A stretch of 64,000 nt of DNA from Pyropia yezoensis. Its lineage: Eukaryota > Rhodophyta > Bangiophyceae > Bangiales > Bangiaceae. Both the position numbers and the translations under genes were made by a program. The stretch lies in NCBI GenBank assembly GCA_009829735.1, contig CM020619.1, forward strand, positions 20,217,816 to 20,281,815. The letters are read 5' to 3'. Below are positions 41,276 to 52,012 of the stretch, piece by piece. Below the pieces are notes generated by a model that saw nothing but the letters and a program-made list of their open reading frames with translations, made no database searches and was not told the origin of the DNA. Numbering within the stretch: the stretch's first letter is position 1; each line of letters begins with the position of its first letter.

Positions 41276-41296
41276 GGGGGGGGGGGGGGGGGGGGG
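41276..41296. repeat. G21 homopolymer
   Basis: Twenty-one G in a row inside the leader side of the pogo-like element. Similar runs occur at 45018-45037 and 46631-46653. Confidence 0.85.
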
Positions 41297-41613
41297 CGAT
41301 GCCGCGTCCAGGGCGATGGCTGTGGGTGGCGGGAGAGGAGGCAGGGGGGCGATGTGGATGCAGTGGTAGGCGCAGTGATGCACGTCGCCCATTCTTGGGC
41401 CTTTTTCTGCGGCAGGGGTGGCGGGGGGGCTATGGGGGGACGGGGCGCGCAGTTGTAACAGCAGCGAGGCAATGCGACCGTGTGCCCGCCCAAAAATCAC
41501 CTGGATAGGGCATGCAGTGATTGAATGCCCGCCTGAAGTCTGATCGGAACCGGGATGGCGCGAAGGGCGGATGCAACTTTGTGTTACAGGTTGCAACTTC
41601 CCGTTACCGCCTC

Positions 41614-43343
41614 ATACCTGCAGTCTGAGATCACCAACAAGCTCTTTTTTCAACGCCACCGATTGGGGAAAAGTGACGTTTTCGTCGATGGTTACCGCTT
41701 TCGACGCGGCCGAGGACACGCCCCCGCATCGGCGGCGCATGTCGCCCCCACGCAACCGACGACCGCCGGCCGCGTCACACTTCGCCCCCGCACCACCCCA
41801 TTAAGGGAGGACCCAGAATGACCCGTCGACACTGCCGCCGCTCGTCATTGTGGCCTTTCTGCCCAGGCGTGCGACGCGCTGGGCGGCACCTCCCCAAACG
41901 CGGCTGCTCCGCTGGTGATGGTGCCGGCGGCAAACGCGACGAGTCTATCCTAACAAGCCGCAGCGCGTGTGGTGGCTGTTGCTACAGCAGGCAAGAGTCG
42001 AGGGGTTGTCGAGCAGGTCGGGGGTGCAACCGCTTGTGGGGGATGGCCGCTGAGCTCCCCACCGCCACTGGCATCCGCCTTAAAGAGGGAGCGTTGTGAG
42101 CGACGGCGGCGGCGGCACTGCCGGCGTCGGTGGGAGCGGCAGCGGCGGTGGCGGCAGTGTTCGGCGTTGGCAGGCATATCGACGGCGGTGGCCGGATCGC
42201 TCTGCGCTTACCGTCACGCCTAACGGCTCTGAGATCCCATCAACTGCAATCGGTGGCTTCCCTCTTCACGGCGATATCGCACAGACGCCGTCATCCCCTC
42301 TGTGTGCGCCCCTTCATCGGTGCCGCAGGCACGCAGGCGGCTGCTGTCTCCACTGGTCGTGGTAGCGTGGGCCATGCGCTCCACCAACGACAGGGACATA
42401 CAGCCACTGCACAATATGTGCCCAAGACTTGGGGTCCTCCGTACTTGTCGCGAAAGTCAGACGTGTCACGAAGGTCATACTTGTCACAAAAGTCAGACCG
42501 GCTTGAGGACGAGGCTGCCGGCCCTGAAAGAAACGTAGCACCCACAACTGACGCAAGATCTTCCCGTACCTAGGTACTTACCTGGCGCGCCGTCCGTCGC
42601 CAATTGCATTGCCCGGGCGGGCTCCTCGGGCTGTCGCGCCAATGGTCGCACCCTGCTGCCTTCCTGGTGTGGGGCCGAGCTACCATCGTCAGCCGTAACC
42701 TTTTTTGAATCAAAGCCGCCATTCTGAGCGCAATCTGAGCGCACCTGAGGGCGATTCACGGTTATTGGTGTCTTAAGACCGGACTCAACTTGCGTCCCAG
42801 ATTCCAAGTGCTACTTAGATGGATTTATATATGGTCCTTGTCTGGAGTTCAACTGATCGCAGCCCGACGGCTCTGCTGGCAACCAAGCGCACCCGCGGGG
42901 TGCTTTACCTTTCAGCGCGCCCCAAGACGCGTCACCAAGTCGCCCGTGTCCGCGGCTTGCCCGCCCTTTGCATCGGCCGAGGGTGAGCGCGCCATTTTTT
43001 GCACAGCAGGGTCGCGCCCTTTACGTTTTCCTGAGCGCGCACGCGCCAGTTTTGCTTTGTGGAGTAGTGGCCGAGCCATCAGGACAGAGAGAGGGTGGGA
43101 GTGTCTTATGTAAAGAGACGCACGCGCCCCCTGCACTTCTTTTCACGTACCTGTGGGCCGTGCCTTCTTGTCTCCTCCCGCATTTGTGCTGCACTGCCCG
43201 ACCCCATCCTCCCCTCCCCACCCACCCCCCTCCTGTTCGCACACGCCTCCCCCTCCATCCTCCACTCCCCCCCCCTCCCCCCCCCTCCAAGCATTCTTCC
43301 CCCTTCCCCATCTCAAGAAGACCGTCTGCCTGTACACGGCGGC
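41614..43343. other. Intergenic stretch upstream of the Myb-like gene
   Basis: No convincing gene up to about 43190. At about 42447-42503 a 19-bp unit built on TTGTCRCRAARGTCAGAC is repeated three times. From about 43190 to 43320 the sequence is nearly pure C/T, the leader of the next gene. Confidence 0.5.
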
Positions 43344-44231
43344 ATGGCGGACAAGAAGACTTGGACGGGTGGCGCGGCCTCGACCCCTCGGTCAAAGAAC
43401 TTTACTGCCGGGGAGTGCGTCGGCATGCTGACGGCAGCTACTACCAACTGCGCGGCGTACCGGGGCAGCCGCACAGGCGACAAGAAGCGCCGGTCTGGCG
43501 CCTTCTTGCTGGAGGCGTTTGTCAACGCGACGCTGGCCACGGACCGCCGCCTAGAGCTCACCCGCACGGCGGACAGCATCAACAAGAAGATCAAGAATAT
43601 GCGCTCCCGCTACATGGACACGTGTCAGGGGCTAAAGTCGACGGGTATCAGCACGGCCAAGCGCGAGGCCCTCCTCATCAAGTTTGGGGGAGCCGAGCTG
43701 TATGACCCGGCTCGGGAGGCGTTTAAGGCGTCCCACGCGTCGACGCAGCTGACAGTGCGTGAGCCGGAGGACCTCTCTGCCGCCGAGCCGACGGTCGCTG
43801 GCGAGAAGGGCTCCACCGCTGTCGTGCCGCCGCGCCCCGGCGCCGGGAGTGTTGTACGCCCTGTTGGTTCCGGCAACGCCGGTGGGGACGGCGCTGATGA
43901 GGCGGAGGAGGATGGGGGGCCCGGCAGCGATGGGGGCAGCGTTGGAAGCGATGGGGTTGTGCATGTGGAGAGCGGCGCCGAGAGCGCGCCTGAAACGGCT
44001 CACCGTGATGGTGGCGCTGGGAGCACTGCCACCGCTGCTGACATTGCTGCGGCCGCATCGCCAGCCAAGAAGGCGAAGCGGGACACTGCCGTGGGGCTCT
44101 TCCGCGAATGCATTTCTCAGAAGATGCGCCCCGCTGCTGTCGGCGAGGCGGGGGGCACGACGGACAGCGATGTGCGTCAAGCGCTGGTGAATATGATCAA
44201 TGCATATGCCGACAAGGCGCGTCGGGGGTAG
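43344..44231 (+). CDS. Myb/SANT-like DNA-binding protein of the Harbinger-like element
   Basis: 295 residues. Residues about 14-90 form a tri-helical region with spaced aromatic and basic residues (FTAGECVGMLTAATTNCAAY, then INKKIKNMRSRYMDTCQGLK) like the Myb/SANT-like domain of PIF/Harbinger ORF1 proteins and plant trihelix factors. The middle is Gly/Asp/Glu-rich and disordered. A basic patch (PAKKAKRD, residue ~240) may be a nuclear signal, and a short C-terminal helical block ends the protein. Start: first in-frame ATG after a 130-base C/T-rich leader. Intact, unlike its partner transposase. Confidence 0.65.
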   Translation: MADKKTWTGGAASTPRSKNFTAGECVGMLTAATTNCAAYRGSRTGDKKRRSGAFLLEAFVNATLATDRRLELTRTADSINKKIKNMRSRYMDTCQGLKSTGISTAKREALLIKFGGAELYDPAREAFKASHASTQLTVREPEDLSAAEPTVAGEKGSTAVVPPRPGAGSVVRPVGSGNAGGDGADEAEEDGGPGSDGGSVGSDGVVHVESGAESAPETAHRDGGAGSTATAADIAAAASPAKKAKRDTAVGLFRECISQKMRPAAVGEAGGTTDSDVRQALVNMINAYADKARRG

Positions 44232-44630
44232 GCACAGGTCCCGCATCAAGATTTCTGGACGTACGTGTTCTCCACTTTGCTTTGCAAACTATAAAAGTGC
44301 ACGCGAGCGCCGGGTCACGCAATGCAATGTGGTCCAATCGCCGTCTTGACTACCCCTCTCCCGCACCAGTGACTGCCACGGTTCCGAATCTCCGCCTGGC
44401 TCCATCCACTACGCGTGTTCCGCCCCCCCCCCCCCTCCCCATAACCCACTTACAAAGACCGCCCCGTACGTGTAGTGGGGGCCTCACCACCCCATAACCC
44501 AACGACGCCCCTGCATGAGCCCTCCCCCCGCTCTACCCTGCGATGGGCGCCGCTCGTTCCTGCAACCACAGTCCACTCCCCGCCCCTCCAGCCCCGCCGG
44601 CCATTACCCTCCCCCGGCTGCAAACGATGG

Positions 44631-46571
44631 CTACTCGGCATTGGCCACCCACGGCAGCCTCAGAGCCTTGAACAGCTCGGTACGGCGCTGGGTGCCGGCC
44701 GAAGAGACCGCATCGCCACAGTCAGGCTCAGCGTAAGCGGGCTCCTCCTCCTCAGAGTCCGCCCATGCCTCCTCGTCATATGCACCGTTGCGCTCCTCCA
44801 AAAAGTTGTGGAGAAGAACGCAGAGCTCCTGCACACTGGCAGCAAGAGTTGGGTGTGCGTTCGTGATGCGCAGCACATGCCAGCGTCCTTTCAGCCTCCC
44901 AAACGCGCTTTCTACAACGACCCGCATTTTGGCGTGCAGGTGGTTGAACCATCTCATTGACGCCACGTTGGGGCCGTGCATGTCTGCCCCCCGGAACGGG
45001 GTGATCTATCAAAGGGAGGGGGGGGGGGGGGGGGGGGAGGCACAGCAGACAGGCATATAACGCATGACAGGCATTGCGCGCGGGGAGGGATACAGCAGCC
45101 ACCCAGTGAACCTGTAGAGAAGTAGCGGTCAGGATCCATTGGTCGCCGAAACACAGAGGTCGGCCTACGACACGCGCACACGGCGCGCGCAACAAACGCC
45201 CTTTTGAAGGACCTTCCCCCCTGACTCTTCCTTCCCTCCACTCCCCGCCCTCCCCCCCCCCCACACCTCCCCGCCGACCTCGTTTCCCCCACCTCTCCAC
45301 CCCACCGCGCCCGCCGACCCCCAAAGTAGCCGGTCCTCCACCCCCCCCCCGACACTGAGACACGTCTCCGCCCATCCCTGAAGAGCAACGCACCAGAAAT
45401 GGAGCCAGCGCAAAGCCGGCATCCCCGAGAATGAACTCCCCGTCCTCCAATAGGGGCTGGGAGCTGCCAGGGTTAAGCATGGATTGATACCACGACCGCC
45501 CTTTGAAAGCCACTGAGTCCCCACGCGACCGAGGGAAACCCCCCACGAAGAAGCGCACCGGCCGCGTGTCTGTGATGGCAATCAAAAGGCGAGAGCACCG
45601 CTAATAGCGGTCGATTAAGTCCTCTTTATGCTCACCAAATGGGGTGAGCAGAGGTGTGTGACAACCATCCACAGCTCCGCAGCTGCACCAACAAGAATGA
45701 GAGAAAAGCGGAGCCAAACGCAAAGCCACGTCAGTACATGCCAGAGAGGCAGCCAAACCACAACGGGACTCGCCCCTGGCAGCGCAATCAGAAACAAGAA
45801 ACAGAGAGGAAAAGTACACGTACATGCCACGCCACCCGGTCAGGTTGCCACCGGTCAAACGAGAAAACTCGAGACAGATCCTCTTGCGCTCCACCTTGTC
45901 CGGCCAGGTGGGGGGGGCAGGCCACGCAGCATTGCGTGCACTACGGGGGCGCAAAACTTGGCCAAGGTAGACTCGGCCACATCCACAGCCAGAGCAACGA
46001 CACGCTGCCGGCCGCCCTGCGCCAGCCAAAACAAAACGGCAAAACATCTCCATTGAGGCGGAATGGCCGCCGGCGCCCGAGAAGAAGCAGGCAGGTGAGG
46101 AGTCGCACGAGCCACAAGCTCGTCAAAGTGCGTCGGAGTCATACGCACATCTCGGAAAAAAGCGCCCTGCTCAATGCTCTTTCTAAAGAAGCGACCCACA
46201 AGATCCCGCGCGCGCGGTGCACACCGGTTTGTCTGACCACAGATATCAGCCAAGTCAGCCAGCTCGGCTAGGTCCACCAGCTCGCGCGCACCACACCGAC
46301 CCTCACCCCCCCCAGACAGACAGTAGAAAAAAAAAAAAAAGGTACGCAGAGCACCGAGCGGCTGCTTACTGTGCTGGTCGCCAGGTTCGAGAGCGTCAAG
46401 CAGGGCAACGACCGCTTCCACCCAGTCCAACAGCGAAGCACCATCCCCAAGCGCACACTACCGGACAGCAGCACCGCACACAGCCAGTGCGTGGGAAGGC
46501 TCTTGCAGGTCGGAGTCGACGCTCGCCGCCACGTTGAGGAAGTCCACGATCCTAGAGGGCAGGGCGTCCAT
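44631..46571 (-). pseudogene. PIF/Harbinger (HARBI1/DDE_4-like) transposase, intron-split and broken
   Basis: Blocks in order on the minus strand: N-terminus (46571-46370, MDALPSRIVDFLNVAAS); helical region (about 46290-45860, RMTPTHFDELVARATPHLPA, WLAQGGRQRVVALAVDVAES); first catalytic Asp in CGAVDGCHTP (45659-45680); GGFPRSRGD and second Asp in ILGDAGFALAPF (about 45420); Glu in VVVESAFGRLKGRWHVL (about 44905). Blocks are separated by stretches with GT/AG-like borders, C/G runs and an A14 run (46327-46340), so introns are likely. In-frame stops after AAVR (about 46458) and after DLIDRY (45602) suggest it is dead, unless these also fall in introns. Full length fits the 350-450 residues of the family. 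Confidence 0.78.
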
Positions 46572-47258
46572 GGCGACCGGGGGGTTGGGGGGGGGGGGGG
46601 TGGGGGGGCGGAGAGAAGAGGGGAGAGGGCGGGGGGGGGGGGGGGGGGGGGGGCAAAGAGGGCGGGGGCAGGGGGCGGGAGCGGTGAGGGCGCAAAAGCA
46701 GAGCGCAGATCAGAGCGCGGGGGAGGGCACAGGACACCACCAATTGGAACTAACCAACTCAAATTATATCGTGGGACGCCGCTGGCAGGATCTTCCCGCA
46801 CCAGAACTTGGTCGACCGCGCTATCGGATCTGCCAAGAACGACATCGGAATTGCTCGAACCGTTGAGGTTGGCCAAGCCCTGTTCCCCAGCAGCTGAAGG
46901 ATCTCTCGGTGGATGGTTCATCGGCTGCTGAGAAAACCTACCGTGCTCTGAGGACAACGTTCTGCTCCGAGCTGATGATTTAATGCCCCCGTGACCTCGT
47001 GAAGAACATGTCACGGGGAGAAGCGAGGAGCAACCTTTTTCTTGCGGGCTCCGGCAGCAGTTTTTCTCTGTTGCTCAGAGATGTGGGAACGGACGCAGGT
47101 CGTAAAAAACGGCGGGGTATATCTGCTACACGCGTCCCACGCCACGCACGTCCCCGTCCCGTTTACGACAGTCCAGAACCCCCCCTCCTTCTCCCTACCC
47201 CATCGCCCCTCCTCCCTGCCCCCTCCCCTTCTCGCCCCCTCCCCACCCCGGTTCATCT
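46572..47258. other. G-tract region and intergenic DNA
   Basis: A long purine stretch with G11 and G23 runs (46588-46653) lies upstream of the Harbinger transposase; on its coding strand this is a C-rich leader. No gene is seen beyond it to 47258. Confidence 0.5.
46631..46653. repeat. G23 homopolymer
   Basis: Twenty-three G in a row within a G-rich purine tract. It could form a quadruplex and is likely unreliable in length. Confidence 0.85.
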
Positions 47259-48213
47259 CTACCCCATCAACTCTCCTCCCTGCCCCTCCCCTTCCCCGCC
47301 CCCTCCCCACCCCCGCGTCTTACGCACACAACCAGACCATTGTGAACAAGCTGACCCGTCCGCGTTCGGGATGTAGGCGGCCGTGAAGATGACAGCACTC
47401 GCCGACGTGCGGCGCAGGAACATCACGCGGGTGAAGAGCAGGGCGTGGCGCAGGGGAGAGCAGTCAGACAGCAAGGCCTTCATGGGGATGAATACCAACA
47501 GGCGCGCGAGCTCGTTGTCCTCTCGCTCGAGGTGTAAACCCGGCATGCGCTCCCCATCCTCGTCGTTATGAGCGGTTTTGCCCATTGACAGACGTCCGTT
47601 GCGCGGTGGCTCGACGACGAGGGCCGTCTTGCATCGCGCCAAGTGCATGTGGTTTACACACAAGTGCACGGTTTGACCTGGTTGCGCCATTGGCTGCTCA
47701 TCCTGCGTGAAGGCGGTCCACGGCCTGACGACCACGGCTGTCCCAGGGTGCGTGTCCTCGTTAGGGTGGTACAAACGAACTGGCTCCATTCCAATGGTTC
47801 GCTACTCACACCACAGAGCGTAGCCCGTCGCGAGCACAGTGTGGGTCAGGTAGCTGGCCATGACGGGTGGGGATGGCATCATCACCACATGTCCCCACCA
47901 GCACCGGCCTGTCCATGTTCCCGATCTCTCGCACCCAAAAGCGCTCCACGTGCACGCGGGTCCTCGTGTCCCCATCCAGCACCACTCTCTCAATGATAAA
48001 AAGCCCCCCACTCCCCGCCCCCTCCACCGCGTTGCCTGTCTTCTCCACCGACACGTCCGTCTCATTGTCCCCCCAAAAACAACCCGGAAGACCCCCTCTT
48101 GCACGTTCTGCCAACACGACCCTCCAGCATAGCTCCTCACTCACCTTCGTTCTAGCGCCGAGCCGAAAAGAGTGCGCTGACAACAGCGCGTCCACGGGTC
48201 GTTCGAGCTCCAA
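47259..48213 (-). pseudogene. Decayed coding sequence, unknown family
   Basis: From 48213 the minus-strand frame reads as non-biased protein (GGLFIIERVVLDGDTRTRVH, then VREIGNMDRPVLVGTC) until about 47860. There the sense moves to another frame (SYLTHTVLATGYALWCE) that meets a stop at 47802 and then continues (EPVRLYHPNEDTHPGTAVVV) to about 47370. One frame change and one stop mark it as a dead gene. Context suggests a transposon, but no motif is decisive. Confidence 0.45.
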
Positions 48214-48950
48214 CCCCCACGGTTGTACCGTACTGGGAAAGCTGACGTGCGCGTGCCACCTGGTAGTGGGACAATGCGCAGCGGGGGAGAAAGACCTGTG
48301 TACTAGGTCGGCGGGAAAGCCGGGATGGGCGGGGGGATTGGTTGAGGGTCGCGCCGGTCAGCGCAGCAGGAGCGCAGCTGGCTCGCACATCGAGGTGTCG
48401 CTGCTTGCCTCTCACGTGCTCAGCCACTGTGGAGCCTGCCTACCGCGGCGTGGAGATGCACGACCGGCGCCACTGCGGAGGAAAGCCTACATCGAATTGT
48501 GGTGCATGTCGGTCGAGCACACGCCTACTCGGCATCCCCGATACGTTGGCGTCAACGCGCATCTCGAGGCAGCGTGGAGCGCCTTCAGGCGCATGATGCC
48601 GTTTGCGTGCGCGTTTCGGGGCAACCGATCATCTCGTCTGTTCCTGTGGCACAGGGCACGACGGGCGTAGCGATCCGCTTCTTCCAGGTCATCGCCTTCT
48701 TCACATTGGGAACTGGCACCCCCTCTGCCGTCATGCACCCATTCTCCGTAGCTGCTGGTGGTATCTATTTCGTGGCTGATGACAAGTTGTTGTACCTTGC
48801 TTTGTCCTCCGGCGTACGGCGGGCACTTGCTCTTCACGAGTGCCAATGCTCTTGTAAGGTAACTGCGACGGCAGTCCATCACACATTGTGCAACTTGTGG
48901 TGCTTGTTTACACGCAATACGGGCTATCCAGCCTGCAGTGGGTGACCACT
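48214..48950. other. No clear gene
   Basis: Both strands have moderately long frames (for example 48487-48882 minus and 48499-48945 plus) of roughly equal quality and without motifs. I cannot choose between them. Confidence 0.35.
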
Positions 48951-49250
48951 AGGACGCCTTTGAGAGGGGGAGGTGGGGGGTGTTGCCGTGCGTGCTATCA
49001 AGCCAGAAGTGGGTGACCACGAGAATGCCGTCTTCAAGGGAGAGAGTGAGGGTTGTTTCTGCACGCCTGTGCTGGCCTGATGCGGTTCGCCGGTGCTGTC
49101 CGCCTGCCGCCAATAGTGTGTGACGCTGACGACTGAGCGGGGGAGAGGGAGGGGTGTTGCGGCATGCCTGTGCTGGCCTGATGCGGTGCGCCGATGCTGT
49201 CCGACTGTCGCCAGTGGTGAGTGACCATGAAGACTCAGCGGATGAGAGGA
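48951..49250. repeat. Tandem repeat, ~105-bp unit, about three copies
   Basis: Units start with GTGAC at 48951, 49013, 49120 and 49223. The best-conserved block is GCCTGTGCTGGCCTGATGCG followed by a GCTGTCCG and CGCCA block, at about 49067 and 49166. The first unit is shortened. Confidence 0.75.
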
Positions 49251-49372
49251 ATGGATGCCCGCGGTAGGGCTCCAGGTGGCCTTCATTGGTGACTCTCCTG
49301 AGTCCGTGTGGTGAAGAGGTCGATACCCCACGACGCTCCTCTGAAGCAAGCTTAAAGACAAGGCCAATCTGT

Positions 49373-50359
49373 TCATGCAACTCTCGCAGCTAAGGCACGC
49401 ACGTCGGGCGGAAGCACCTCCATCGTACAAGAAGGAATGCTGCGCGTGACAAGACCGCATGCATCACCACCCTCCCACGCGTCTATGGACGCACTCACAG
49501 TTGTTTCTCGCCATGAAAGAAACGAGGGGCACGATGATGCCAGAGCTTCCAACTCATCGCGCGGCACAGACCTCTCTTTCAAGTCGTGCACATACGCCCG
49601 ACGCCTGACATGGTACTGCTCGGTATCTCTTGAAGCGATCAGCACGTGTCGTTCATCTGCCTCACGACACAAAACAAAAACCCGACGTCCGTCTTCATTG
49701 ACGATGCTCTCGAGGAGAGGGCGGGCAGGCGTCGATCCGTCGGCGCGCCGAAACTCTCGGCACATATTCTCCATGCCCACCGACAAACTCAAAGCACGCA
49801 GCATCGCCGCGGCATTGGAGAAGATAACCGTCCACAGGGGACGCGCTGACCGCCGACCGGCAGCCCGTGGAGTGTACGTCGCAGATAGAATTGAGACAAG
49901 CTCATCCAGCCCTTTCCTGGGGAACAAGAAATCAAGGACAATGGCCGCCTCTTCTTGGCGCGCTCTGCCAGTCAAACTGCGGCTTCCAGACGGTGCCCGC
50001 GCAGGGCACGCCTTCAGGCGGTTTAGTAGACGGTTGGCCAGCACCTTCTTCAACGAGCGCCCTAGCAAGAACTCCTGCTGCCGTGCCACCGCTCGAAGCA
50101 CATCCAGACCTAACATTGCCTGACGAGAGCCGCGCACGTCAGCCTGGACCGCGGCAAGGCTGTCGCGAAGGCCAGCCTCGCGGATGGACAGCTCGTCCAC
50201 CCGACGTGTCAGCCGATCAAACTCGGCAGCTCGAACAGAACGGGGCTTGCTGCGCTTGTCTGCAGGGACTCGCGCAGGCACGGGTGATGCCGCTGAGTCG
50301 TGCTGCGTACTGGGAGGAGGAATGGATGCCGCGGCGTCCACAGCATGGGTGGATGCCAT
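49373..50359 (-). CDS. Intact protein of unknown function
   Basis: 328 residues from the first ATG in the frame, at 50359. The N-terminal 45 residues are Ser/Pro/Ala-rich, followed by a basic segment (ADKRSKPRSVRAAEF). A coiled-coil-like stretch with regular leucines (RLTRRVDELSIREAGLRDSL) follows, then a mainly helical globular domain to the end (LSVGMENMCREFRRADGST, ESIVNEDGRRVFVLCREADE). No catalytic or zinc motif is visible. It lies among transposon remnants, so it may be an accessory protein of an element, but it has no stop or frame break. The frame is open upstream to 50632 without another ATG. Confidence 0.55.
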   Translation of the reverse strand: MASTHAVDAAASIPPPSTQHDSAASPVPARVPADKRSKPRSVRAAEFDRLTRRVDELSIREAGLRDSLAAVQADVRGSRQAMLGLDVLRAVARQQEFLLGRSLKKVLANRLLNRLKACPARAPSGSRSLTGRARQEEAAIVLDFLFPRKGLDELVSILSATYTPRAAGRRSARPLWTVIFSNAAAMLRALSLSVGMENMCREFRRADGSTPARPLLESIVNEDGRRVFVLCREADERHVLIASRDTEQYHVRRRAYVHDLKERSVPRDELEALASSCPSFLSWRETTVSASIDAWEGGDACGLVTRSIPSCTMEVLPPDVRALAARVA

Positions 50360-52012
50360 GGAGGGCTGCGAGCGTGTGGCGGCTCCCGAGCTCGTCCTGG
50401 TCCTCGAAAAGTGACGGCGCCCTCGCAGGTCAACAGCCTCAACAGGCCTCCTCAGCGGCCAGTAGGCGCCCGGCTCCTTTGCCGTGACTTGCGGCTTGGC
50501 TGCCGCGCGCCTCACCGCCACACTCGAGGGCGGAATGGTCGCTGATCTGCCCCGACTACGCCTCGTGCTCTTGACAATTAGCCCAGCCACGTACGTCGTT
50601 GAGGCGTACCCGCCCGCCCCACCCGGTGACAAAATAGCCGGCGTCCGTCCTCTGCACCATCATGCGTGAATGACCATCGGCATGACCCACTGTGAAGCGC
50701 GGCGACGGCGAAGCCTACAGCAGGCAGTCGCTCGTCGCCCACCGCGACAAGCGGTAATAGCAGGCTCCACAGCCTGGGGCCGCTTGTCGCCTGGTGACTG
50801 TCGTGGCGGGCCATTCGGCTGCCCAAGGAGACACACGGAGCGCCCATCGCCGGCATCAGGACGAACGCCAACAAACGAAGCTGCGTCAGGCATGCCATCA
50901 GTCCAGGCGCTCCACTGTCCGCATATTCAGGCTGGCGTCCTTCGGCGCAGGTGGGCGGCGACGGTGTACGTCTTTGCTGAGGTAGGGGTCGCAGGAGACG
51001 CGATCACGTCTCCCGCGTCGAGTGACACTGTTCACGCCTGCTGTGGTGAACGATTGCTTACGCAGCTTGTGATAGGGCACCACGTATTCGCACTGTCTCC
51101 CCGCTGTAATCATCCCAACGCACTTCGTCACACTTTACCGGTCGCCCAGTTGGGCTGGTCGCACAGTGCGGTGTACAGTACCCGGGCACTTGTCCAGCTG
51201 GATCGCCTCGGCGACCACGCACGTGCCTGAAACGTTCTTTCCGGGCCACCGGTCCCAAGAGCTCGCCCGCGGCCCGACACAAGCCACCGCCCCCCCTCAT
51301 CCACGGCGCTTACTGGTAGGTCACGGCCGGCGGTCACGTGCACCGTGGTGCAGACGGCAGCGCCATCGTGGTCGTTGGTCCCAGGTCGTGCGCCCTCGCG
51401 CGACTGCAGCTCTTTGACTCCCGCGCTGCGCCGGCCCGCCGCATTACTTGCTCCCATCCCTTTTTTCATCGAGCGATCCACCCCGCTCTCCCAACGTGCC
51501 CTATGACGGCGTGGCGCCGATGGCTTGCATCACTTGTGTGCCCAGGCGACAACGCGACACCCGCCGCCGCGTCCCCTGCCGCATCGAAGCTGTCTGTGCC
51601 TTTCGTCGGCAGGACCCTGGTGCCTTCCCCCAACTACACGTCGGTCTGTGTCTCTACCGACAGCGCTGGCAACAACCTGCCTCTACCCTTACTGCCCCCG
51701 CTCCCCCCCGACCTTCTCGGGAGCCGCCGATCGAGAGGGCCGCTCGTCCCGGGCTGCCCCGCAGCCAACGCGGCGCACTGCAGACCTTGACGAGCGGTGC
51801 GGAACGGGCCGCTTGCTCCCCAACTGTGTGAACCTGGCAGCGAGCTCCCCCCCGAACAGCGCTGTCAACAGACTGCCACAACTCCCCTCGCTCCCCACGA
51901 CCTTCATGCCGGTGCCTTTCGCCTCCAGGACCCTGGTGTCTGCCCCCACCTACACGTCGGTATGTGTCTCTTCGGACAGGTGCAGGCGTGCCAAGCGGAA
52001 TAGTGTGTTCGT
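50360..52012. other. Upstream and repeat region
   Basis: Pro/Arg-biased frames only. Two ~80-bp copies of a block reading GCCTTTCG then CAGGACCCTGGTG then CTACACGTCGGT occur at about 51595-51675 and 51910-51985, a spaced duplication with about 313 bp between copies. Confidence 0.5.

Larger units (their letters stand above)
39242..41613 (-). mobile_element. pogo-like DNA transposon with 43-bp terminal inverted repeats
   Basis: The ends at 39242-39284 and 41571-41613 are inverted copies matching at 42 of 43 positions, starting GAGGCGGTAACGGGAAGTTG. They are flanked by ATA on both sides, which contains the TA duplication expected of the Tc1/mariner/pogo superfamily. The 2,372-bp element holds one transposase gene on the minus strand, with a frame break. 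The near-perfect ends suggest recent movement. Confidence 0.88.
43344..46571. mobile_element. PIF/Harbinger-like transposon gene pair (ends not located)
   Basis: A Myb/SANT-like protein gene (43344-44231, +) faces a Harbinger-type transposase gene (44631-46571, minus). That two-gene, convergent layout is characteristic of PIF/Harbinger elements, where the Myb-like protein helps bring the transposase to the nucleus and to the ends. I could not find matching terminal inverted repeats with a 3-bp TTA/TAA duplication on either side, so borders are given only as gene limits. Confidence 0.65.

Noticed and set aside
41071-41493. Frames across the G21 run
   Set aside because: Pro-rich or Gly-rich products of the homopolymer within the leader of the pogo-like element.
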